Source: Clostridia bacterium
Lineage (GTDB): Bacteria; Bacillota_A; Clostridia; Christensenellales; Aristaeellaceae
Assembly: GCA_017938785.1 (NCBI GenBank)
Contig: JAGBAU010000312.1
Span: 1-13,503, forward strand
Direction of reading: 5' to 3'
DNA length: 13,503 nt
The notes below the pieces were generated by a model. The model worked only from the letters and a program-made list of their open reading frames with translations, was not told the DNA's origin and searched no databases. Below are positions 1 to 6,811 of the stretch, one piece after another (position 1 is the stretch's first letter; each line of letters begins with the position of its first letter). The position numbers and the translations under genes are program-made.

Positions 1-391
1 GGATAACCACGTGGCTCCCTATAACGGAAAGAAGGCGCAGAAGAAGTGGTGCGAAGGATATCTGTGCGTGGAAATGGAGCTTCCTGCGCAGAACGAACCG
101 GTTATGGAAGCGTTTACGCCCGGTTTTTTCCAAACCCAGGTCTGGCGGAGCTTTACCTATGCGGCGGAGCTTTGCACCCGGCTGTGTCGGAAGTACAATC
201 TGAATCCGGAAGGAAAGGGCGTTCTGGTATCCCATGCGGAAGCAGCGATGGATGGGCTGGCTTTCCCCGGAAAGTATCCCGAAAAACTATGGGATCCCTA
301 TAACCTGACGATGCTCAGCTTCCGCATCACTGCGGGCCGGATCAGAAAAGATGATCGGAACAAAGAATACAAAACAAAAGGAACAGCTTAA
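1..391 (+). CDS. Probable N-acetylmuramoyl-L-alanine amidase, C-terminal part (5' end outside window)
   Basis: The reading frame is open to the left edge (first full codon at base 2) and ends with TAA at 389-391, leaving about 129 residues. The GTG at 11 is probably an internal valine. The segment with ELC, LCRKYNLNP, GVLVSHAEAAMDGLA and then KLWDPYN resembles the last third of amidase_2 (PGRP-like) domains of clostridial and phage-type amidases, where a helix of the form ELC..LC.KY is followed by a GH(S)E-type segment carrying a zinc-ligand histidine and a late Asp/Cys-Pro zinc-site segment. Such enzymes cut the bond between muramic acid and L-alanine in peptidoglycan. The domain containing the first zinc histidine is not visible, so family membership is inferred from this tail alone. 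After the domain comes a short basic tail rich in K and R. The gene converges on the minus-strand operon and shares its terminator. Whether it is a host autolysin or a phage remnant cannot be told from this fragment. Confidence 0.55.
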   Translation, partial: DNHVAPYNGKKAQKKWCEGYLCVEMELPAQNEPVMEAFTPGFFQTQVWRSFTYAAELCTRLCRKYNLNPEGKGVLVSHAEAAMDGLAFPGKYPEKLWDPYNLTMLSFRITAGRIRKDDRNKEYKTKGTA

Positions 392-402
392 GCTGTTCCT
401 TT
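377..402. terminator. Bidirectional intrinsic terminator, perfect 26-base palindrome
   Basis: The 13-base arm 377-389 (AAAGGAACAGCTT) is the exact reverse complement of 390-402. As RNA it would fold with a tetraloop centred on TTAA. On the plus strand it is followed by TTTATTTTATT, and on the minus strand the continuation is also T-rich (TTTTGTTTTGT). It contains the stop codon of the amidase (389-391), and its right edge touches the stop codon of the minus-strand fusion gene (401-403). It therefore serves both convergent genes. Confidence 0.9.
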
Positions 403-1666
403 ATTTTATTTCTGCAATCACCAGCAGGGTTCCCGTTTTTGTTCCGATTTCTGCGGTATCATCGATGAAATCGTTGCCCATGCCCAAGGGATAGTCCGTG
501 GTGAGAGTTGCGTTTTCCACGTTGTACTTTGCGCCGCGGATGAAAACGCCTTCACACTTGCCGCTCAGTGCAAATACGCTCAGCTTGCCGTTTGTGCGGG
601 GAACGCGGATGCTGCCTTCCTTCACGGCATGGATGCGCTGACTGCCGTCGCAGAGCTCAGCTTGTCCGCCGTGCTCAATGATGTAGGAGAGGGTTTGCAG
701 GTTGGCGATGGTGTGGTCCAGCCGCCCGCCGATGCCGCCCACAATCAGGAAGGACCGCAGGCCCAGTCCCAGCGCATGGTTGATGCACAGGATGGTGTCC
801 GTATCGTCCTTGATCACCGGATGGCGGATGATTTCCTCGCCTTCGGGGGCGTCCATGGAGTCAAAGTCGCCGATCACGACGTCCGGCTTCACGCCCAGCT
901 TCCGGGCCAGCTCATAGCCCGCATCGGCGCAGAGGATGAAGTCGTTTTCCCGGCGGTCTGCGTATGCCTTCGCCAGATCGCCCTCGCAGCGGGCGGTGAA
1001 GATTACGCAGCGGGGCAGGATATCCAGGAAACAATCTACCATATTGTCCGCAAAGGTTTCAATTTCCGGATGCGCGTGGCTGTTGGATGCATCCTTGGCG
1101 CAGCAGGCCAGCATGCCCGCTTTCTTTGCACCGCTCAGACCCTCCAGGGTGTCCTCAAATACGATGCATTTCTCCGGTTCCACGCCCAGCCGGCTGGCTG
1201 CCAGCAGGAAAACCTCGCCGTTCTTCTTGCCGCGTCCGCCGGTTTCATCGGTGGAGCACAGGGCTTCGAACATGTCCAGCACACCCAGATGCTCCAGGCA
1301 GGGTTTATACAGATATTCCGGCAGCGCCGTGGCTACGGCAAGCTTTACGCCCGCAGCCTTCAGGAAGGTCAGGTATTCCCGCGCACCCTTCTTCAGGGGT
1401 ACATGCAGGGCATATTCCTCCCGGGCCAGGGTCGTCCATTCCTGAACGATTTCCTCCCAGGGCTCGGGGAAGCCGAAGCGGGCCTTGGTGTATTCGGCGC
1501 TCTCCCGGTAGCTGAGCCCGGCAAGGGCGCGACCGTAGTCCGGGGGCGTCTTCATACCCCGGCGGGCGAAATAGACGTCGTCGATGTGGTGCCATACGTA
1601 CATGCTGTCCAGCAGCGTGCCGTCCAGGTCGAATATGGCGGCGTCAAAGGGAAGAATCTTTCTCAT
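401..1666 (-). CDS. HAD-family phosphatase fused to thiamine pyrophosphokinase
   Basis: Two domains in one 421-residue protein. Residues about 1-215 are a HAD subfamily I phosphatase: motif I FDLDGT (D13, D15), motif II VAT (T113), a Lys near 147-148 before NGEVFLLAASRLG, and motif IV VFEDT (E171, D172). Residues about 219-421 are a thiamine pyrophosphokinase: GDFDS (D267, D269), DDTD (287-290) and GGIGGRLDHT (from 310), matching the family's ATP/Mg and thiamine-binding motifs. The kinase makes thiamine diphosphate from thiamine and ATP. HAD proteins fused to or clustered with thiamine genes in Clostridia have been reported as thiamine monophosphate phosphatases, so this chain plausibly converts ThMP to thiamine to ThDP; substrate choice is inferred. 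The start at 1666 is chosen because it overlaps the upstream stop as ATGA (1663-1666) and has GAGG at good spacing. A further upstream in-frame ATG (1702) lies inside the previous gene. It is the last gene of the helD operon. Confidence 0.88.
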   Translation of the reverse strand: MRKILPFDAAIFDLDGTLLDSMYVWHHIDDVYFARRGMKTPPDYGRALAGLSYRESAEYTKARFGFPEPWEEIVQEWTTLAREEYALHVPLKKGAREYLTFLKAAGVKLAVATALPEYLYKPCLEHLGVLDMFEALCSTDETGGRGKKNGEVFLLAASRLGVEPEKCIVFEDTLEGLSGAKKAGMLACCAKDASNSHAHPEIETFADNMVDCFLDILPRCVIFTARCEGDLAKAYADRRENDFILCADAGYELARKLGVKPDVVIGDFDSMDAPEGEEIIRHPVIKDDTDTILCINHALGLGLRSFLIVGGIGGRLDHTIANLQTLSYIIEHGGQAELCDGSQRIHAVKEGSIRVPRTNGKLSVFALSGKCEGVFIRGAKYNVENATLTTDYPLGMGNDFIDDTAEIGTKTGTLLVIAEIK

Positions 1667-3249
1667 GCGTTTTCCTCGTTGTGGATCAGGGCTTCGGCGC
1701 ATTTCAGGCCGTCTACCGCGGCGGAGAGTATGCCGCCTGCGTAGCCTGCACCTTCACCGCAGGGATAGAGCCCCCGTACGTTCAGGGAATTCAGGGTCTG
1801 CATATCGCGGTTGATGCGCACAGGCGAGGAGGATCGGGTTTCCACGCCGGTGAGCACCGCGCCGGGATGGGCAAAGCCGCGCAGCTTGCGGTCGAAGATG
1901 GCGATGGCCTGCTTCATATCTGCGATCACGTAATCCGGCAGGCAGTTTTCAAGGGTTGTCCAGGCGACGCCGGGACGATAGCTGGGATGAACATCCTTTT
2001 CGCCCGTGGAGGGCTTGCCGTTCAGGAAATCACCCACCAGCTGGGCCGGAGCGCGGTAGTTGTAGCCACCGGCTGCAAAGGCAGCCTGCTCCCATTTGCG
2101 CTGGAAGCGTACGCCTGCCAGAGGATCGTCTCCGCCGTAGTCGCCGGGGCCCACGGAAACCAGCAGCGCGCTGTTGGCGTTTTCACCGTCGCGGGCAAAG
2201 AGGCTCATGCCGTTGACCACGCATCCGCCTTCCTCGCTGGCTGCTGCGACCACCTGGCCGCCGGGGCACATGCAGAAGGTGTAGGCCGCGCGCCCATCCG
2301 GCAGGTGGCAGCTGAGCTTGTAATCTGCTGCGCCCAGGGCGGGATGGTCTGCCGCCGCGCCGTACTGGCTGCGGTTGACCATGGATTGCTTGTGCTCGAT
2401 GCGCGCACCCAGGGAGAAGGGCTTTTGCTCCATATGTACGCCCGCATCGCAGAGCATTTCAAAGGTATCCCTGGCGCTGTGGCCGATGGCCAGGATGATG
2501 TTTTCAGTTTCGATTTCCTCGCCGCCGATGACCGCGCCGGTGAGGCGTTCATTTTCGATTTTTACGCCGGTGAGCTTGGTTTCAAAGCGTACCTCGCCGC
2601 CCAGGCGGATGATCTCCTCGCGCAGGTTGCGAACCACTGTGCGCAGGTGGTCGGTGCCGATGTGGGGTTTGGCGTTGTACAGGATTTCCTCCGGCGCGCC
2701 CATGCGGTGGAAGGTTTCCAGAACCTCACGGCAGCGGGGATCCTTGATGCCGGAATTCAGCTTGCCGTCGGAGAAGGTGCCTGCGCCGCCTTCACCGAAT
2801 TGTACGTTGCTGACGGCGTCGAAGCTGCCGCCGGACCAGAATTTTTCTACATCCGCCGCGCGTTCGTCCACGCTGCGCCCGCGCTCGATGACGAGGGGCT
2901 TCAGGCCCGCCTGTGCAAGCCGCAGCGCCGCAAACAGGCCCGCCGGGCCCATGCCTGCAACCACCGGGCGGTGGGCCAGAGGTTTTGCTGCCTGGATGGG
3001 CGGGATATCCTTTTTGGGAGGCAGGATTTCTGCGTTCCGGGGCAGGAAGCGGGGCGCGATGTTCACCTCAACGTCCAGCATCAGTGTGAAGTGTACGTCC
3101 CGCTTGTCGCGGGCGTCCACGCTCTTTTTAATGATGCGCACGCTGAGGATTTCCTCCGGACGCAGCTTCAAAGCCCGCGCCGCAACGGGAATGAGCGGCC
3201 GGGCGATATCGTCCAGTTTGATTTTGACCTGGGAGATGCGAATGATCAT
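1663..3249 (-). CDS. FAD-dependent dehydrogenase, uncharacterised COG2509-type
   Basis: A 528-residue flavoprotein. An N-terminal region of about 90 residues (MIIRISQVKI onward, ending near PPIQAAKP) precedes the dinucleotide fold with GMGPAG at 99-104 and the acidic ERG that follows it. The segment FGEGGAGTFSDGKLNSG (151-167) and the C-terminal GEGAGYAGGI near 498 are hallmarks of the large uncharacterised family often labelled 'FAD-dependent dehydrogenase' or 'NAD(P)/FAD-dependent oxidoreductase'. The substrate is unknown for this family, and I do not assign one. The protein should be cytosolic, as no signal peptide or membrane segment is visible. AGGAG (3256-3260) overlaps the stop codon of the preceding gene, giving a 10-base intergenic gap. 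The 3' end overlaps the HAD-kinase start by four bases. Length and motifs look intact. Confidence 0.85.
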   Translation of the reverse strand: MIIRISQVKIKLDDIARPLIPVAARALKLRPEEILSVRIIKKSVDARDKRDVHFTLMLDVEVNIAPRFLPRNAEILPPKKDIPPIQAAKPLAHRPVVAGMGPAGLFAALRLAQAGLKPLVIERGRSVDERAADVEKFWSGGSFDAVSNVQFGEGGAGTFSDGKLNSGIKDPRCREVLETFHRMGAPEEILYNAKPHIGTDHLRTVVRNLREEIIRLGGEVRFETKLTGVKIENERLTGAVIGGEEIETENIILAIGHSARDTFEMLCDAGVHMEQKPFSLGARIEHKQSMVNRSQYGAAADHPALGAADYKLSCHLPDGRAAYTFCMCPGGQVVAAASEEGGCVVNGMSLFARDGENANSALLVSVGPGDYGGDDPLAGVRFQRKWEQAAFAAGGYNYRAPAQLVGDFLNGKPSTGEKDVHPSYRPGVAWTTLENCLPDYVIADMKQAIAIFDRKLRGFAHPGAVLTGVETRSSSPVRINRDMQTLNSLNVRGLYPCGEGAGYAGGILSAAVDGLKCAEALIHNEENA

Positions 3250-3259
3250 ATGTAGCTCC

Positions 3260-4477
3260 TTAACGGATGCGTTCGAGTATGGCCTGTGCGCAGAGATTTG
3301 CAGAAGCCCAGGCCCAGTGCAGGTTAAAGCCGCCGCAGTCGCCGTCCACGTTCAGCACTTCGCCGGCGGCGAACAGGCCGGGAGCCCGGCGGGATTCCAG
3401 GGTTTCGGGATCAAAATCCTTCAATTCTGCACCGCCGCAGGTGACCTGCGCCTGGTCAAAGCCCAGGGTGGATTTTACGTTCAGGGTCCAGCCGGTCAGT
3501 TCCCGCTGGATGGCGGCGCACTGGCTTCGGGTGAGATCGCCTGCCAGCATGGACAGGGGGGTGATACCTGCGTTCTTAATGAGCACCTGTCCGAGCCGCT
3601 TGGGCACGATGCCGCTCAGGAAATCCTCCAGCGGACGTTCAGACAACACGCCTGCACGCTGGACGATGAAATCCTCCGCAGCGCCGGGCAGGAAATTCAG
3701 GCGCACGGCGCATTTCTTGCCGCGCTGCATTTCCAGATTGACGGCGCGGGCCAGCTGCATGGCGGCGATACCGGATACGCCGGTTTCGCTGAACAGCATT
3801 TCGCCCTTTTCTCTGCGCAGGACTTTATCGCCGGAGATCAGTTCGATTTCACCCTGCATGCGGATGCCCTTCAGGGCGCGCACGGCTTCAGGGTCGGTTT
3901 TGAGCGCGGCGATGGCGGGGAAGCGGGGAGAGATCTTGTGACCGAAGCTCTCCAGCAGTTTATAGCCGTCCCCGCAGCCGCCCAGCTTCGGAGCAGCCAG
4001 GCCGCCGCAGGCGATGATGACGAAATCCGCCGTCAGCTTGCGTCCGTCGGCGGCTTCCACGATGAAGCTGTTCTTTTTACGGACAATGCTTTTTACTTCA
4101 AATTCGGTGATGGTTTCGCAGCCCTGTTCATCCGCATACAGGCGAAGCGCGTCCAGCACGCCGGCAGCCTGGTTGCTCAGGGGATAAACGCGGCCTTCTT
4201 CATCCGGGCAGCAGATCAGGCCGATGGATTCAAAGAAATCCACAGCCTGCTGGGGCGTGAGGGCCTTCAGGGCGGTGCGGATATAACGTGCATCGCCGAA
4301 ATAACCCTTTTCGGATGCGTTCAGGTTGGAAAGATTGCACCTTCCATTGCCGGTGGAGAGCAGTTTCCTGCCTACCCGGTTCTGCTTTTCCAGCAGCGTG
4401 ACCTGTGCGCCGCTTCGGGCGAGGGTGCAGGCGGCAAAGAGGCCTGCCGCGCCACCGCCGATGATGATGGTTTTCAT
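3260..4477 (-). CDS. NAD(P)/FAD-dependent oxidoreductase, HI0933/YhiN/BaiN family
   Basis: A 405-residue protein beginning MKTIIIGGGAAGLFAA, with the FAD-binding GGGAAG at 7-12 and the family signature GRKLLSTGNGRCNLSN at about 36-51. The C-terminal segment from about 367, GLFAAGEVLNVDGDCGGFNL, is the second FAD contact typical of COG2081. Members have been called YhiN, HI0933 and 'aminoacetone oxidase family'. The Clostridium scindens member BaiN was reported to reduce bile-acid intermediates, but the family is broad and no other bile-acid gene is seen here, so a bile-acid role is not claimed. Start ATG 4475-4477 overlaps the stop of helD as ATGA (4474-4477). AAGGAG lies 14 bases upstream inside helD, a long spacing, which favours translational coupling over independent initiation. 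The next gene, also a flavoprotein, follows after 10 bases. Confidence 0.87.
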   Translation of the reverse strand: MKTIIIGGGAAGLFAACTLARSGAQVTLLEKQNRVGRKLLSTGNGRCNLSNLNASEKGYFGDARYIRTALKALTPQQAVDFFESIGLICCPDEEGRVYPLSNQAAGVLDALRLYADEQGCETITEFEVKSIVRKKNSFIVEAADGRKLTADFVIIACGGLAAPKLGGCGDGYKLLESFGHKISPRFPAIAALKTDPEAVRALKGIRMQGEIELISGDKVLRREKGEMLFSETGVSGIAAMQLARAVNLEMQRGKKCAVRLNFLPGAAEDFIVQRAGVLSERPLEDFLSGIVPKRLGQVLIKNAGITPLSMLAGDLTRSQCAAIQRELTGWTLNVKSTLGFDQAQVTCGGAELKDFDPETLESRRAPGLFAAGEVLNVDGDCGGFNLHWAWASANLCAQAILERIR

Positions 4478-6615
4478 AGTACGATACCCAGCTCCTTGAT
4501 CAGCTTGCCGCCGCCCAGCAGCGCCACGGAATGCAGTGCGCGGGAACAGGCGGTGTAGAGCCTTCTCCTTTCGCCGTCGGTGAGCTCAGCCTCGGGCCAG
4601 ACTACGATGACCGCATCAAACTCCATGCCCTTGACCATGTGGTAGCAGCCCACAACATTATCGGTGCTTTCGTAATTGAGGTCCTCGTCGCCGCCGTCCA
4701 GGCGGTATACGTTTTCAAGCTTTGTGGACAGGGAATCTGCCTGGGCCTGGGTGCGGGTGATCACGGCGATGGAGCTGTGCCCTTCCCTGCGCAGCTTCTC
4801 CAGGGTGTCCTTCAGCAATTTTTCACTGTACTGGGCCACCAGGGGCATTTCACCCTCGCGGCCGAAGGGATTGAGCCGCTCGCCGCCCGGCAGCAGTGCG
4901 TTGCACAGCCGGGTGATGGGCAGGGTGGAGCGGTAGCAGCGGGTCAGGTTGAACAAGGGAGCGTCCTTCACTTCGAAGCATTCGCCCCAGTTGGCGGGTT
5001 CGCAGGCGTTCATGCCCGGGCAGGTGCGCTGCATGGGATCGCCCAGCAGGGTGACCCTTGCGTTGGGAAAATAGGCGTGCAGCAGGGCCAGCTCCGTTTC
5101 GGAATAATCCTGGCATTCGTCCACCAGCAGGTGATATACGCTCTTATCCGGCTGCACAAAGCCCAGCTGTACCAGCAGATAGGCCTGGGCTGCAGCATCC
5201 TCCCACCAGAGGAGGTTGGCTTCCTTGTTCTCAAAGAAGGCATCCCGGAGCGCCTTGGGGGCATCCTTCATGGCCTCCTGAAGCAGGGTCCAGCCGTTTA
5301 CGTTGGTGAGCTTTCGCAGCTGGGCGCGCACGCCTTGCAGCTGCTGAACGGCAGCCATTTTGGCTACAAATTTCAAATCCTTGCCGGAATACTTGCCTGC
5401 ATAGCTCTGCTCGTACTGGCGAATCAGCTTCTCCTCCCAGCTGGCCATGCGGGTGTCCAGCGTAGCCTTCAATCTTTCCACACGCTGGGCGGGAGAGAGC
5501 AGGGAAAACTCGTTTTTATACATTCGCCGCAGCTCTTCGCGGCGGATGAGAATCTGGTCGTCCATGCGCACGTTGCCGAAGTTCGGACCGAAGGTGGCGA
5601 AGGATTCGGCGGTCTTGCGCAGGGAGCGCAGGAAATCGATGCCCGTCTTGTGGGCTACGGAGGCGTAGCGCAGGTCCTCGTTGCCCTCCAGCAGGTTTTC
5701 CATCTGGCGTACCAGCGGTTCCACCTTGCGGCCAAGGATGTGCTCCACCAGTTCGCGCATGGTGCGGGCGCGGATGTTTTCCTCGCCCAGCTCCGGAAGC
5801 ACGTTGGAAACGTACTCGGAGAAGGCGGTGCTGGGGGAGATGATCTGGATCTTGCTGGCGTCCAGAATGTCACGGCGGCGGTACATCAGGAAAGCTGCGC
5901 GGTGCATGGCCACGCTGGTCTTGCCGCTGCCGGCGGAGCCCACAACGCACACAACGGGCGCGTCATCGGAGCGGATGGCGGCATTTTGCTCGGCTTGGAT
6001 GGTGGCTACGATCTGGCGCATATAATGGCTGCTGGCGCCGGACAGGATGTCCAGCAGTACGCTGTCGTCGATGGACAGGTGGGTGTCCACATAGTACTTC
6101 AGCTGGCCGTTTTCCATGCGGTACTGGCGCTTGAGGGTCATCTTGCCCAGGATGGTGCCGCTGGGACTGTTGTAGGAGACGTCGCCGGGCTCGGAATCAT
6201 AATACAGGCTGCAAACAGGAGCGCGCCAGTCGTGCACCAGCAGCTTGCCTTTTTCATCGCCCAGGCTGTAGAGGCCGATGACGATCTTTTCGATCTCGTT
6301 TTCGCCCTTTTCAATGAAATCCACGCGGGCAAAGAAGGGGTTCATCAGCATGCGGCGGTAGCGCTCCGCCAGTTCGCGGGTGAATTCGCGGCGGGCGGTG
6401 ATGCGGTTCAGCTCCACGCTGAGCTGTTCCAGATCCTGCACGGACAGCTGGGTGGGACGCACGCGCAGCTCCTCCCACGCATCGGCAATGATGGCGTGAA
6501 TGGATTCCGAATGGCTTCCGGATATGATATCCGCCTGCTCGATGATGGCCAGCATCAACTGCTGCACCCTCTCGGTATAGGCCTGTTCCTCGCGGAAATC
6601 CCTGAGCTGATCCAT
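4474..6615 (-). CDS. helD: HelD-like RNA polymerase-associated superfamily 1 helicase/ATPase
   Basis: A 713-residue protein of UvrD/Rep superfamily 1. An N-terminal alpha-helical region of about 95 residues is followed by the HelD-typical block IGLYSLGDEKGKLLVHDWRAP (113-133), which marks COG3973 rather than UvrD or PcrA. Walker A is GSAGSGKT (226-233), the Walker B/DExQ motif LLVDECQD lies near 495-502, and the late helicase motif YHMVKGMEFDAVIV lies near 656-669. In Bacillus and mycobacteria HelD binds RNA polymerase and uses ATP to remove it from nucleic acid and recycle it. Bacillus HelD is about 774 residues, so this one is slightly short but has all core motifs. Start ATG 6613-6615 is preceded by GGGAGGAA. 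It is the first gene of the operon, behind an extended -10 promoter, and its stop overlaps the next start. A related helicase of unknown role is the main alternative. Confidence 0.88.
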   Translation of the reverse strand: MDQLRDFREEQAYTERVQQLMLAIIEQADIISGSHSESIHAIIADAWEELRVRPTQLSVQDLEQLSVELNRITARREFTRELAERYRRMLMNPFFARVDFIEKGENEIEKIVIGLYSLGDEKGKLLVHDWRAPVCSLYYDSEPGDVSYNSPSGTILGKMTLKRQYRMENGQLKYYVDTHLSIDDSVLLDILSGASSHYMRQIVATIQAEQNAAIRSDDAPVVCVVGSAGSGKTSVAMHRAAFLMYRRRDILDASKIQIISPSTAFSEYVSNVLPELGEENIRARTMRELVEHILGRKVEPLVRQMENLLEGNEDLRYASVAHKTGIDFLRSLRKTAESFATFGPNFGNVRMDDQILIRREELRRMYKNEFSLLSPAQRVERLKATLDTRMASWEEKLIRQYEQSYAGKYSGKDLKFVAKMAAVQQLQGVRAQLRKLTNVNGWTLLQEAMKDAPKALRDAFFENKEANLLWWEDAAAQAYLLVQLGFVQPDKSVYHLLVDECQDYSETELALLHAYFPNARVTLLGDPMQRTCPGMNACEPANWGECFEVKDAPLFNLTRCYRSTLPITRLCNALLPGGERLNPFGREGEMPLVAQYSEKLLKDTLEKLRREGHSSIAVITRTQAQADSLSTKLENVYRLDGGDEDLNYESTDNVVGCYHMVKGMEFDAVIVVWPEAELTDGERRRLYTACSRALHSVALLGGGKLIKELGIVL

Positions 6616-6646
6616 GGTGGTTCCTCCCTGCTTGGATATTTAAATA

Positions 6647-6675
6647 ATTATAGCACGCCCGAAGCGAAAAATAAA
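6647..6675 (-). promoter_or_regulatory. Extended -10 promoter of the helD operon
   Basis: Read on the minus strand, TGCTATAAT gives a perfect -10 hexamer (6647-6652) with an upstream TGn extension. A weak -35 TTTATT lies at 6670-6675 with a 17-base spacer. It is 31 bases upstream of the helD start codon, which has its own GGAGG. The extended -10 would compensate for the poor -35. Confidence 0.7.
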
Positions 6676-6707
6676 GGAAAAATGATGGAACCCGTCCCCT
6701 GTTGCCT

Positions 6708-6742
6708 CCGTCAAAAAATGGAAAGCATTTTTCAACTGACGG
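6708..6742. repeat. Imperfect inverted repeat between two divergent promoters
   Basis: CCGTCA (6708-6713) pairs with TGACGG (6737-6742), and the adjacent AAAAATG (6714-6720) pairs with CATTTTT (6726-6732). A four-base asymmetric bulge and a five-base loop complete it. It ends four bases before the -35 of the exported-protein gene and lies 33 bases beyond the -35 of helD. No transcript start lies upstream of it on the plus strand, so an operator is as likely as an RNA hairpin. Confidence 0.45.
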
Positions 6743-6746
6743 GTGC

Positions 6747-6775
6747 TTTACATATCCGGAAAAATCAGGCATAAT
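6747..6775 (+). promoter_or_regulatory. Sigma-A-type promoter of the exported acidic protein
   Basis: -35 TTTACA (6747-6752), a 17-base spacer and -10 CATAAT (6770-6775). The ATG follows 36 bases later behind AAGGAGG. It diverges from the helD promoter. Confidence 0.7.
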
Positions 6776-6811
6776 CAAAGTGTGGAACGATTTTATTAAG
6801 GAGGATACGTT

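Noticed and set aside
1667..1702. Upstream ATG at 1702 as the start of the HAD-kinase fusion
   Set aside because: It would overlap the previous gene by 40 bases and adds a non-conserved basic stretch; the ATGA overlap start at 1666 has a good ribosome site and begins just before the HAD motif.
3260..4477. Assignment of the HI0933-family flavoprotein as a bile-acid reductase (BaiN)
   Set aside because: The family is wide and no other bai genes are visible, so only family membership is claimed.
4531..6774. Plus-strand open frame of 747 codons opposite helD, and similar long frames at 629-1744, 1681-3255 and 2375-4558
   Set aside because: They lie antisense to well-recognised genes, have no family motifs, and arise because the true genes rarely use codons that would be stops on the other strand (TTA, CTA, TCA).
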